64,000 bases of DNA. It comes from Porphyromonadaceae bacterium W3.11 (lineage in GTDB: Bacteria; Bacteroidota; Bacteroidia; Bacteroidales; Porphyromonadaceae). The translations under genes were made by a program, and so were the position numbers. Under the pieces are notes generated by a model. The model was not told where the DNA came from and did no database searches. It saw only the letters and a list, made by a program, of their open reading frames with translations. The stretch is from assembly GCA_030434245.1 (NCBI GenBank), contig JAUISX010000002.1:434001-498000 (forward strand), in the 5' to 3' direction. Below, one piece after another: positions 57,648-64,000 of the stretch (positions are counted from its first letter, which is position 1; the number at the start of each line of letters is the position of its first letter).

Positions 57648-58030
57648 TCATTCATGCTTTGTACCACTTGCCAAAGCTGAAGAAGTGATTTGCCAGTGAG
57701 GCTCCACCTCAATTGCCAAGCTAAGAGCTTACAGAATAGCTGCTGCTTCACGGGGTGATTGAGGACCGCAAGAGCAATAGCTTCGGAGAGTGGTACTGCC
57801 TGCTCAGCAGATAGAGCTGTATTATTCCACTTACTACTCAATTCGCTCAAACTACAACTCCTACTAAGTTTATCTATCTTGATAATCGTACCGAGCTTCA
57901 GAGCTCTAATAGTTGCATATCGTGGACATATCCACCTTAAGAAGAAAGGAGCGGTCAGTCGAAACCGCACGCCCCTTTCTAATAGTAAATCTGCCGCCAG
58001 AATAGGCATATCTATCTCTTTACTTTTCAT
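57509..58030 (-). CDS. Phage tail assembly chaperone (short form)
   Basis: The 173-residue protein (MKSKEIDMPILAADLLLERG, GKSLLQLWQVVQSMNDVEAF) lies between the major tail protein and the tape measure gene. Genes at this site encode the chaperone that coats the tape measure during tail assembly. The -1 overlapping frame (57327-57647) would extend it to a protein of roughly 235 residues. The first part has no clear family motif; the assignment rests on position and on the overlapping frame. Confidence 0.65.
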   Translation of the reverse strand: MKSKEIDMPILAADLLLERGVRFRLTAPFFLRWICPRYATIRALKLGTIIKIDKLSRSCSLSELSSKWNNTALSAEQAVPLSEAIALAVLNHPVKQQLFCKLLAWQLRWSLTGKSLLQLWQVVQSMNDVEAFTNSTALMMAIASLINMTGQKRSEHTEDSKAPSELSDSFVES

Positions 58031-58036
58031 AATGAC

Positions 58037-58636
58037 TTATATACCTGAGTCTCCAGAATCAGTTTCTTCTGGATCGGGACTAGTATTTACGCCCCCTCCG
58101 CTTACACCAGTGGGTCTCTTATCTGGGAAATCAATCACAACACCATTTCCTTCCTCAAGGCATTCAAAGTAAAATGGGAATTTAAACATGCCACCCTTAC
58201 CCAATTTTAAATCCATTCGTATATATCCTCTAGCGTTCGGTATGAAGATAAGCGAGTCATCCCACAATCTGATCAAAATAGAAGTGTTTATCTGACTATT
58301 GTGATTATAAGATGTCGGGCCACTATACAGATCTGCGAAAGGAGATGGATAACCACCACTTTCGTCCTTTTTACCTTTACAGATAAATGTTCCTTGAAAT
58401 GTAATGGCACTTGAATTAAAATCAACCTCAAGAGGTGTTTTTAATTCATTCACTCGAATCTCATCCTTTTCGTAAGGTTCTTGACGAATAAATATCTCAT
58501 CATTTTCCAGCGTATACAACTTATACGCTTGCTTATTTGACTTGCTCTTAAACAAATCATATCCATCAAGGTCAATAGGTTCATCTCCAAATTCGATACT
58601 CTTAACTCTTGCTCTAATTGGAATATTTTTCTCCAT
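58037..58636 (-). CDS. Probable phage major tail protein
   Basis: The 199-residue protein has a beta-rich composition and immunoglobulin-like strands (DESGGYPSPFADLYSGPTSY, NTSILIRLWDDSLIFIPNAR, GGMFKFPFYFECLEEGNGVV). The end is Pro/Gly/Asp-rich. Its place upstream of the chaperone and tape measure is that of the tail tube subunit. It is near 200 residues, normal for siphovirus tail tubes. No motif proves it. Confidence 0.6.
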   Translation of the reverse strand: MEKNIPIRARVKSIEFGDEPIDLDGYDLFKSKSNKQAYKLYTLENDEIFIRQEPYEKDEIRVNELKTPLEVDFNSSAITFQGTFICKGKKDESGGYPSPFADLYSGPTSYNHNSQINTSILIRLWDDSLIFIPNARGYIRMDLKLGKGGMFKFPFYFECLEEGNGVVIDFPDKRPTGVSGGGVNTSPDPEETDSGDSGI

Positions 58637-58652
58637 AACTATTACTATTACT

Positions 58653-59117
58653 TTAAATTCCTAAGTCTTCTCCAGATCCCGGTTCAGCAGGTCTGGTCTC
58701 TTTTTCACTCTCTTCTTTTTTGCCAATACTGCACACATTTTCGGAGCACTCGAGCTGTAGCTGCTTGAGCTCATCCTTGATGTAGGTGGATGGCGTAAAC
58801 CGCATATTAACGCCCTTGATGTAATCAGCGGTAAACTTCTCGCCAGCGGGTACCGACCTGCTCGATAGGCGGGGTGTGAAAGTCCCCAACTCATGGAGAT
58901 TGACCGAGTAGCCCAGTCGGATGTACTCAGCCACCACTTCGCCCAGGTGCGTCAGTACGTTCATCACATCACCTCGACCAAGGGAGGTGATTTGCTCCAG
59001 TCGCTTGGCGATATCCCTAATGGGTACACGCCCTCTATTGACCTGCATGGCAGACTGCATCACTTGATTGTCTTTCAGCCTGTTCTTTCGTTGGATTATC
59101 TTGTATTGAAATGCCAT
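58653..59117 (-). CDS. HU-like DNA-binding protein in the phage structural operon
   Basis: The 154-residue protein has an N-terminal region of HU/IHF type: IAKRLEQITSLGRGDVMNVL, LGEVVAEYIRLGYSVNLHELG and TFTPRLSSRSVPAGEKF, ending with the beta arm region DYIKGVNMRFTPS. This matches the Bacteroidetes HU-like family. A Glu/Lys tail of about 30 residues follows. HU proteins bend or bind DNA. Placement among tail and lysis genes suggests a virion or packaging role, which is inference. Confidence 0.8.
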   Translation of the reverse strand: MAFQYKIIQRKNRLKDNQVMQSAMQVNRGRVPIRDIAKRLEQITSLGRGDVMNVLTHLGEVVAEYIRLGYSVNLHELGTFTPRLSSRSVPAGEKFTADYIKGVNMRFTPSTYIKDELKQLQLECSENVCSIGKKEESEKETRPAEPGSGEDLGI

Positions 59118-59148
59118 TTAATTTGTGTTTATAGATGAGTAAATTCGT

Positions 59149-59598
59149 TTATAGACGCGGTGGTGTCCATTTATAGACACGGATAAATCCGTATATAGAT
59201 GCCATTACCCCGATCCACATCAAGGCTTTTTGCCACCAGTGTAGGTGGTTCACTTCTATCTCTCGGACCACTTCCACGGGTACTTCCTTGATGGTAGTCG
59301 TTTCGGGGTACTCGACGCGCTCTGGAGGGTGCCTCGCTTGTAGCTCGAGCATACCTTGTCTTAATTGCCATAGGAGCTGTAGCCCTTTAGGAGAGACAGA
59401 CACTCCTGATGTCTGAGTGCCATTTGAAAGCCGTTCGAGCGGCACTCGTATGAGTACCGAGTCGCCTGGTAGCTCAATTGTCTTTAGCTCCACTTGGGTG
59501 GTCTCCTTAATCGGCACCTGCTGGATCACAGGTTGCTTCGCCCTGCATCCTGCAAGGGCGATGAGCATTAAAATGAGTATTAAATAGTGTTTAATCAT
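59149..59598 (-). CDS. Candidate unimolecular spanin (lipoprotein with C-terminal membrane helix)
   Basis: The 149-residue protein begins with a lipoprotein signal (YLILILMLIALAGC, Cys18) and a Pro/Glu/Val-rich central region. It ends with a hydrophobic helix (about residues 125-142, ALMWIGVMASIYGFIRV) and a short basic tail (YKWTPPRL). An outer-membrane lipid anchor plus a C-terminal inner-membrane helix in one protein is the u-spanin architecture of phage T1 gp11. Such proteins fuse the two membranes in the last lysis step. The endolysin-like gene lies two genes upstream, so this sits in a lysis cassette. Confidence 0.6.
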   Translation of the reverse strand: MIKHYLILILMLIALAGCRAKQPVIQQVPIKETTQVELKTIELPGDSVLIRVPLERLSNGTQTSGVSVSPKGLQLLWQLRQGMLELQARHPPERVEYPETTTIKEVPVEVVREIEVNHLHWWQKALMWIGVMASIYGFIRVYKWTPPRL

Positions 59599-59920
59599 CT
59601 TTTTTAATCGTTGTAGTTCTACGTCTCGAGCGAGGGATGGATATGTTCATCTCCTTCAGCACAGCACTCATCGCCTCGGACTCCTCACGCAATGCCTCCA
59701 GCTGACGCATCAGCTCCTGCTGGTTGACCTGCAATTGTGAGTTTTCAAGCCGCAGCTGCACCACCTCCTCAAGCAATGATTTATTTTTCTCGGAGAGTAG
59801 GTCGATGCTATCCTGCAGATCCCGTAGAAAGTCATTATTCGCCTTCCTTCGACCCGCTAACCAAGCTATCGGAGTGCCGATCAGCCCAAGTACTGTACCT
59901 ATGAGTAAATTCCAATCCAT
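59591..59920 (-). CDS. Small membrane protein with coiled coil (possible holin)
   Basis: The 109-residue protein has one N-terminal membrane helix (residues 5-22, LLIGTVLGLIGTPIAWLA). A basic turn GRRK and a coiled-coil helix follow (SEKNKSLLEEVVQLRLENSQ), then a basic tail. The positive charges after the helix favour a cytoplasmic C-terminus. It overlaps the spanin candidate by 8 nt. A holin or holin regulator is likely from position; a phage structural role is possible. Confidence 0.5.
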   Translation of the reverse strand: MDWNLLIGTVLGLIGTPIAWLAGRRKANNDFLRDLQDSIDLLSEKNKSLLEEVVQLRLENSQLQVNQQELMRQLEALREESEAMSAVLKEMNISIPRSRRRTTTIKKDD

Positions 59921-59969
59921 TAATTAACCTTTCTCTTTCACATTCCCCCTTTAGGGGGTTAGGGGGCTT

Positions 59970-60377
59970 CTAAATCATCTCCCAGGCACGCTCGATCAGT
60001 GCCATATCACCCACGTACCTGCCATTTTCCACACGGCTAATCGCATACGCCAGCTTGCAGAGCTCTACTTTATCTGTCGCCTTGAGCATCTTACCTGGCA
60101 AGATGCCAGAGTATTCAGCTGCACGGCGGATGTAGGCTTCGGTGTCGTTTTCGTTGCTCGGGGCCCAGCGGGTAATGATCGCCCGCAGGGTCGTCCGCTT
60201 GTGCTTAGTGATGTAAGTTCTGAGCGTCATCAGCAGAGCACGGTAACCGTACTCCAAGCTGACAAACTGCTCAAACTGCCTATCTGTGCGCTCACCTGGA
60301 GGCACCTCGCCACGCCAGCTATTGCCTATGCGGATATTGCCTGGGTTATTATTCCTTATGCCTCGAGGTACTCTCAT
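59970..60377 (-). CDS. Phage muralytic enzyme of the structural P5 type
   Basis: The 135-residue protein starts MRVPRGIRNNNPGNIRIGNS and has the conserved GYRALLMTLRTYITKH and NDTEAYIRRAAEYSG segments. This is the pattern of the family called structural protein P5 in many phages and prophages, a lysozyme-like fold that cuts peptidoglycan. It could act as endolysin or as a virion-bound enzyme. Neighbours with holin and spanin features suggest lysis. No signal peptide is visible. Confidence 0.7.
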   Translation of the reverse strand: MRVPRGIRNNNPGNIRIGNSWRGEVPPGERTDRQFEQFVSLEYGYRALLMTLRTYITKHKRTTLRAIITRWAPSNENDTEAYIRRAAEYSGILPGKMLKATDKVELCKLAYAISRVENGRYVGDMALIERAWEMI

Positions 60378-60381
60378 TACA

Positions 60382-61278
60382 TCACGCTATTGCCTCCTGT
60401 ACGATGGCGTATACACCCTTCTTGTCGTTGCGGCGTTTTCCTCCACCTGCGCGAAGCAAGAAAGCATAGACATCACCATAGTAGAGAGGAGAATCCTCAT
60501 CTCCAAACATTTTTACTTCTCCCAGTGCGCGCGATACATAGTCCTCGTGCCATGCAAGTACTCCAGCGTTGTCTGTCTCTGCAGGTGTTTTGGATAATGC
60601 GTACCCATTGTAGACGAGTGCAGTACTTCGCATCATGATCTTAAAGCCGTAAAGCTCGCCGACGATACCCTTCTTGACATCCACTGCTGAGAAAAATGCG
60701 GCAGACTCCTTGACGGTCAAGCTTTCGATGAACTGATCGTACATGATTGCATCCATCAATGCGTACCTCCCTTCCGCAGGGATTTCGTCCACATTCATCT
60801 TCGTAAAGACTTTCCGTAGGTCGTCCTTAGTGAACGCCTTACGTTTGCCTGTCGCCTCTGGGACATGAGCATCTACTTCCGCTCCTGATGTCTTCAGGAT
60901 GCGCGTAGAATCACCGACAGGGGCCCATTTTTGGAGGATGCTTTCGTGAGTTTTGCGATGCAGCTCCTTTTTGTCACTGCTGATCACACTTTGTCGCTTG
61001 TCATAAGACAGCTGTACCGTATCTGCATTCGAGATGCGGATAGGATTAGTGGTAAACTCAGAAAGGTCGTACGTCACGTCGTAGTCCTTACGTTCCTCCA
61101 CCTTGGCAGGCAATTCAGTTCTGTTTTCTACCACTCCGCTAGGAGCTCCTGCATTTGGGATGTGCACCGTCTTGTGGTCGACATACTCTGAGTCATCTCT
61201 GGACTTGCTCGCAAATGAGTCGTCAGGGTAAAGTCCCTCTTCGATATCTTTAAGCCAAATTTCTTTTTCTAAAGCCAT
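60382..61278 (-). CDS. Phage major capsid protein
   Basis: The 298-residue protein (MALEKEIWLKDIEEGLYPDD, VYNNG-like NADTVQLSYDKRQSVI, GELYGFKIMMRSTALVYNGY) follows the protease-scaffold gene at once. It is close in length to the capsid proteins of Bacteroidetes phages of this type, including Mu-like ones. The sequence has the N-terminal helix and the late beta-sheet layout compatible with the HK97 fold. The assignment rests on position and length. Confidence 0.75.
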   Translation of the reverse strand: MALEKEIWLKDIEEGLYPDDSFASKSRDDSEYVDHKTVHIPNAGAPSGVVENRTELPAKVEERKDYDVTYDLSEFTTNPIRISNADTVQLSYDKRQSVISSDKKELHRKTHESILQKWAPVGDSTRILKTSGAEVDAHVPEATGKRKAFTKDDLRKVFTKMNVDEIPAEGRYALMDAIMYDQFIESLTVKESAAFFSAVDVKKGIVGELYGFKIMMRSTALVYNGYALSKTPAETDNAGVLAWHEDYVSRALGEVKMFGDEDSPLYYGDVYAFLLRAGGGKRRNDKKGVYAIVQEAIA

Positions 61279-61303
61279 AACTATTTGTTTTTATTATTAC
61301 TAC

Positions 61304-62272
61304 TTATCTTGGTTCGCGTCCGAAGCATTCCTTGAATTTCTCTCGGTACTCTTCGGGGTACTTCTCTTTGAGCTCCGCCAGCCTATTAGCCTTGTCGATT
61401 TCCGTCCAGCTCATGGTGAGGAGTCCGTCCTCCTTTTTGTCGGAGTTGTTGATTTGGTTAGCGATGGATGGTCGCTCGGGGAGTCCATTTATCATCGCTT
61501 TTGCTGCCTCATGATTGAGGGCAAAGAGCTGGAGGGTACTCTCCTTGGCAGATGCTGCGAGCTTCCCTGCCTTGATGGCTTCGTCGGTGAGCTTGACTGC
61601 CTCTTCCTTGAGGGCTGCTGCCTCCTTCTCCTTGATGCCCTTGAGCTCAGCTGATAGCTCCTGATTGGTCTGTGAGAGCTTCTGCACCGCCTGCAACACC
61701 TCTGATTCATTGGAGTTGTCTGCAAGGTTCAGCAGCTCGAGTAGTTGCTTATTCATACCTTCTGTTTTTGTTATTGGTTTATCTATTAGTGTTATAATCG
61801 TTTCGATGTCTGTACTGCTCTCCATATTGATTTTGGTGCCGTAGGCGTCGTAGAGCGCCACTGAGAGTGCATTATGATTAGCACCGATAGTGCATATAGA
61901 GGCTTCGCGTACCACCCACTCGGTAACCGTCGCATACTTTTGTCCTGCGAGCATCACTGATGCATCGGTAGAGCTTGCCACCGCCCACGCACCGATGCTA
62001 CAGGCTTTGATATATCCAGCCTCAACCTTGCGGGCAATCTCGGCCGCCTTGGGGTCTTTTAGGTCAAAATTAGCATCAGCCAAAATCTTGGTGCCCTCGA
62101 TGCGGATGTTCTCCCACCTACCAATAGGTAGCTCCCAATTGTCGTGGTTCCAGAGCATCACAGGGTTTTTGTGAAACTCCTCGAGGTTGGCCCCAGAGGT
62201 GAGCATTCGGAACCCGTGCGTATTTAGTGTCTCGTCGTGCAAGACGAATGTTATCAGTTTATCCTTTGCCAT
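61304..62272 (-). CDS. Phage prohead protease fused to scaffold
   Basis: The 322-residue protein has an N-terminal caudoviral protease part (MLWNHDNWELPIGRWENIRI, AGYIKACSIGAWAVASS, REASICTIGANHNALSVAL) with the conserved His and Ser. A charged helical part follows (QELSAELKGIKEKEAAALKE), which serves as internal scaffold. It is the first gene of the structural operon and ends 25 nt before the capsid start. The order protease-scaffold, capsid is standard for HK97-type phages. Confidence 0.85.
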   Translation of the reverse strand: MAKDKLITFVLHDETLNTHGFRMLTSGANLEEFHKNPVMLWNHDNWELPIGRWENIRIEGTKILADANFDLKDPKAAEIARKVEAGYIKACSIGAWAVASSTDASVMLAGQKYATVTEWVVREASICTIGANHNALSVALYDAYGTKINMESSTDIETIITLIDKPITKTEGMNKQLLELLNLADNSNESEVLQAVQKLSQTNQELSAELKGIKEKEAAALKEEAVKLTDEAIKAGKLAASAKESTLQLFALNHEAAKAMINGLPERPSIANQINNSDKKEDGLLTMSWTEIDKANRLAELKEKYPEEYREKFKECFGREPR

Positions 62273-62403
62273 AGCGTCTATTATTAATTACACCACAAAG
62301 TTGGCAACTACCTTCTAACACTCATAAAACCAGTGCCATAGTGGCACTACTTTTTTCTTTTGGGGCTTTTTCAGCTCAATTTTGCAGTAAAGATTTAGAG
62401 ATT
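62273..62403. promoter_or_regulatory. Divergent promoter region of the phage late genes
   Basis: This 131-nt gap lies between the capsid operon (minus) and the terminase genes (plus). It must hold start signals for both strands. No perfect TAnnTTTG element was found in either direction, so phage-specific promoters are likely. Confidence 0.4.
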
Positions 62404-62847
62404 ATGGCACAAATGACGAATGCCCAAAAGAAGGAGTGGGCAAAACTCCTTTACACAAAAGAGCACCTCCCGCAGGTAGAAATTGCCGAGCGGGTGGGTG
62501 TATCGCCCGTTACGGTGAATCGATGGATCAAGCGGGAGAACTGGGAGCTCCTACAGGCGAGCCTGACGGTAACTCGTGAGGAGCAGCTCGGTCACCTCTA
62601 CAGACAGGTGGCGGAGCTCAACAATAACATCAGTAATCGTCCAGAGGGAGAGCGATTTGCCAACTCCAAGGAGGCTGATGCCATCAATAAGCTTGCGGCC
62701 GCTATCGATAAGATGGAGCGGGAGACTGGGCTGGGAGAAATCATCAGCTCCTTTCAGCAGTTTCTGAGTTTTCTAAGGGTAACCGATATGGACCTTGCCA
62801 AACGATTTATACCGCTGATGGACGCATTTATCAAGAGCAAACTATAG
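62404..62847 (+). CDS. Phage terminase small subunit
   Basis: From the ATG at 62404 the protein has 147 residues. The N-terminal helix-turn-helix (LPQVEIAERVGVSPVTVNRW) binds DNA, and a coiled coil follows (VTREEQLGHLYRQVAELNNN, AINKLAAAIDKMERETGLGE). This is the organisation of small terminase subunits, which recognise the packaging site. It ends 3 nt before the large subunit ATG. A longer reading frame exists upstream to 62341, but the ATG here fits best. Confidence 0.8.
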   Translation: MAQMTNAQKKEWAKLLYTKEHLPQVEIAERVGVSPVTVNRWIKRENWELLQASLTVTREEQLGHLYRQVAELNNNISNRPEGERFANSKEADAINKLAAAIDKMERETGLGEIISSFQQFLSFLRVTDMDLAKRFIPLMDAFIKSKL

Positions 62848-62850
62848 GCT

Positions 62851-64000
62851 ATGGCAAAGAGACTAACGGCAGATGATAAGAGGTGGCTACAAGAGTGGGA
62901 GGAGACCAAACTGGGCATCCTCAATTCGGCAGTGGTCGATACCACCGAGAGCGAGAGCGATAAGCACAAGCGAATTAAGCGACTGGAGGCAAACGATGAG
63001 GAGTGGTTCGCCTACTACTTCCCATCTTACTACTCCGCCAAGCCAGCTAAGTTTCACATTGATGCCACCAAGCGCATTATGGCCAATGCCCGATGGTACG
63101 AGGTGCGGGCGTGGTCGAGAGAGCTCGCCAAGTCCACCCGCACGATGATGGAGGTGATCAAGCTGGCACTAACTGGTGAGATGCGCAATATCCTCCTCGT
63201 ATCTAACTCTAAGGACAATGCCGACCGCCTCCTCACCCCTTATCAGATTACGCTCGAGTACAATCAGCGTATCATTAATGACTACGGACAGCAAGCCAAA
63301 ATAGGTGCATGGGAGGAGGGCGAATTTACCACCAATGGCGGGGTGAGCTTTAGGGCGATAGGTGCGGGCCAATCCCCTCGTGGTACACGCAATGAAGCGG
63401 CACGCCCTGACTGCATCCTCATCGATGATATCGATACGGATGAGGAGTGCCGAAATCCCGACCGCATCAAGACCAAGTGGAAGTGGATCGAGGAGGCTCT
63501 GATACCTACACGATCTATAAGTGGCAATTTCCGAGTTGTTTTTTGCGGAAATGTCATCGCCAAGGATTGCTGTATCACCCGAGCTATGGAAAAGGCTAAT
63601 TATGTGGACATTGTTAATATCCGTGATGCCAATGGCAAAAGTTCCTGGCCAGAGAAGAATAGCGAGGAGGACATTGATCAAGCTCTATCCATAATGTCTA
63701 TGGTGGCGATCCAGAAGGAGTACTACAATAACCCAATCACAGAGGGCGAAGTATTCAAGGAGATCACCTGGGGTAAGTGTCCGCCGATGAAGTCGCTCCC
63801 ATTTATCGTGGTGTACGGTGACCCATCACCGAGCAATAAGAGCGGGAGAAAAGCCAAGGGAGCGTCGCATAAGGCAGTCATCGCTGTAGGTTATCAAGCG
63901 GGTAAATATTACGTCTATGATGCTTGCCTCGAACAAACGAAGAACAGCGACTTTATCCAATGGTACTACGATATGCGGGCAAAGTATGGGGGTAAAACGG
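62851..64000 (+). CDS. Phage terminase large subunit (3' end beyond window)
   Basis: The plus strand is open from ATG 62851 to the window edge (383 residues). An ATPase P-loop variant SRELAKST follows VRAW. A Walker B motif CILIDDIDTDEE, a coupling segment VVFCGNVI, and the start of the nuclease domain VVYGDPSPSN are present. It pumps DNA into the prohead and cuts it. The portal gene should lie further right, outside the window. Confidence 0.88.
   Translation, partial: MAKRLTADDKRWLQEWEETKLGILNSAVVDTTESESDKHKRIKRLEANDEEWFAYYFPSYYSAKPAKFHIDATKRIMANARWYEVRAWSRELAKSTRTMMEVIKLALTGEMRNILLVSNSKDNADRLLTPYQITLEYNQRIINDYGQQAKIGAWEEGEFTTNGGVSFRAIGAGQSPRGTRNEAARPDCILIDDIDTDEECRNPDRIKTKWKWIEEALIPTRSISGNFRVVFCGNVIAKDCCITRAMEKANYVDIVNIRDANGKSSWPEKNSEEDIDQALSIMSMVAIQKEYYNNPITEGEVFKEITWGKCPPMKSLPFIVVYGDPSPSNKSGRKAKGASHKAVIAVGYQAGKYYVYDACLEQTKNSDFIQWYYDMRAKYGGKT

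Noticed and set aside
57509-58030. Chaperone gene as one normal gene with no frameshift
   Set aside because: It would leave a 106-codon open frame without start codon directly before the tape measure gene, at the exact site where chaperone frameshifts are known, so the simple reading was set aside.
1-64000. tRNA, rRNA or CRISPR genes
   Set aside because: I searched intergenic stretches by eye for cloverleaf ends, CCA tails and regular repeats and found none; tRNAs could still be missed without a folding program.

Overview
The window is chromosomal DNA of a member of the Bacteroidales, most likely Porphyromonas or a close relative. Evidence: a gldE homologue, promoters of the Bacteroidetes type (TAnnTTTG), A-rich ribosome binding regions instead of strong Shine-Dalgarno sites, an uninterrupted str-S10-spc-alpha ribosomal supercluster with zinc-free S14 and L36, and a methylmalonyl-CoA (propionate) gene cluster. 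The genus is inference from gene content; no 16S gene is present.

Layout. 1-4398 (minus): a sensor histidine kinase cut by the window edge, a phosphopantetheinyl transferase, gldE and a PLP-dependent aminotransferase. 4726-24230 (plus): one near-continuous ribosomal supercluster, rpsL to rplQ, with fusA, secY, map, infA and rpoA, starting at a clear promoter and ending at a 13-bp terminator stem. Three gaps inside it are unusually long and fold-prone: 558 nt between rpsL and rpsG, 165 nt before rpsH, and 259 nt before rpsD.

24242-27240 is an accessory patch: an IS256-family insertion sequence with a duplicated left end and a scar of a second copy, small membrane-peptide ORFs, and the decayed end of a mobile-element replication protein. 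27271-30149 (minus) holds the methylmalonyl-CoA epimerase, carboxyltransferase, small subunit and biotin carrier; no membrane decarboxylase subunit is next to them. 30477-37178 holds a TPR lipoprotein, an AttH/CrtC-like lipocalin-fold protein, an AtoE-type short-chain fatty acid transporter and an unknown exported protein. 37614-49210 (plus) is housekeeping: two adjacent L,D-transpeptidases, lepA, dnaB, a sirtuin overlapping dgt, ftsK, a LolA-like protein and trxB.

49219-64000 is a tailed prophage that runs off the right edge. Its capsid, lysis and tail genes lie on the minus strand and point toward trxB, while the terminase genes diverge on the plus strand. Points of interest are an apparent -1 frameshifted tail assembly chaperone, a one-protein (unimolecular) spanin candidate, an HU-like protein inside the structural operon, and a possible transposable-phage end just after trxB. 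The strongest unexplained signals are the rpsL-rpsG spacer and the details of this prophage.
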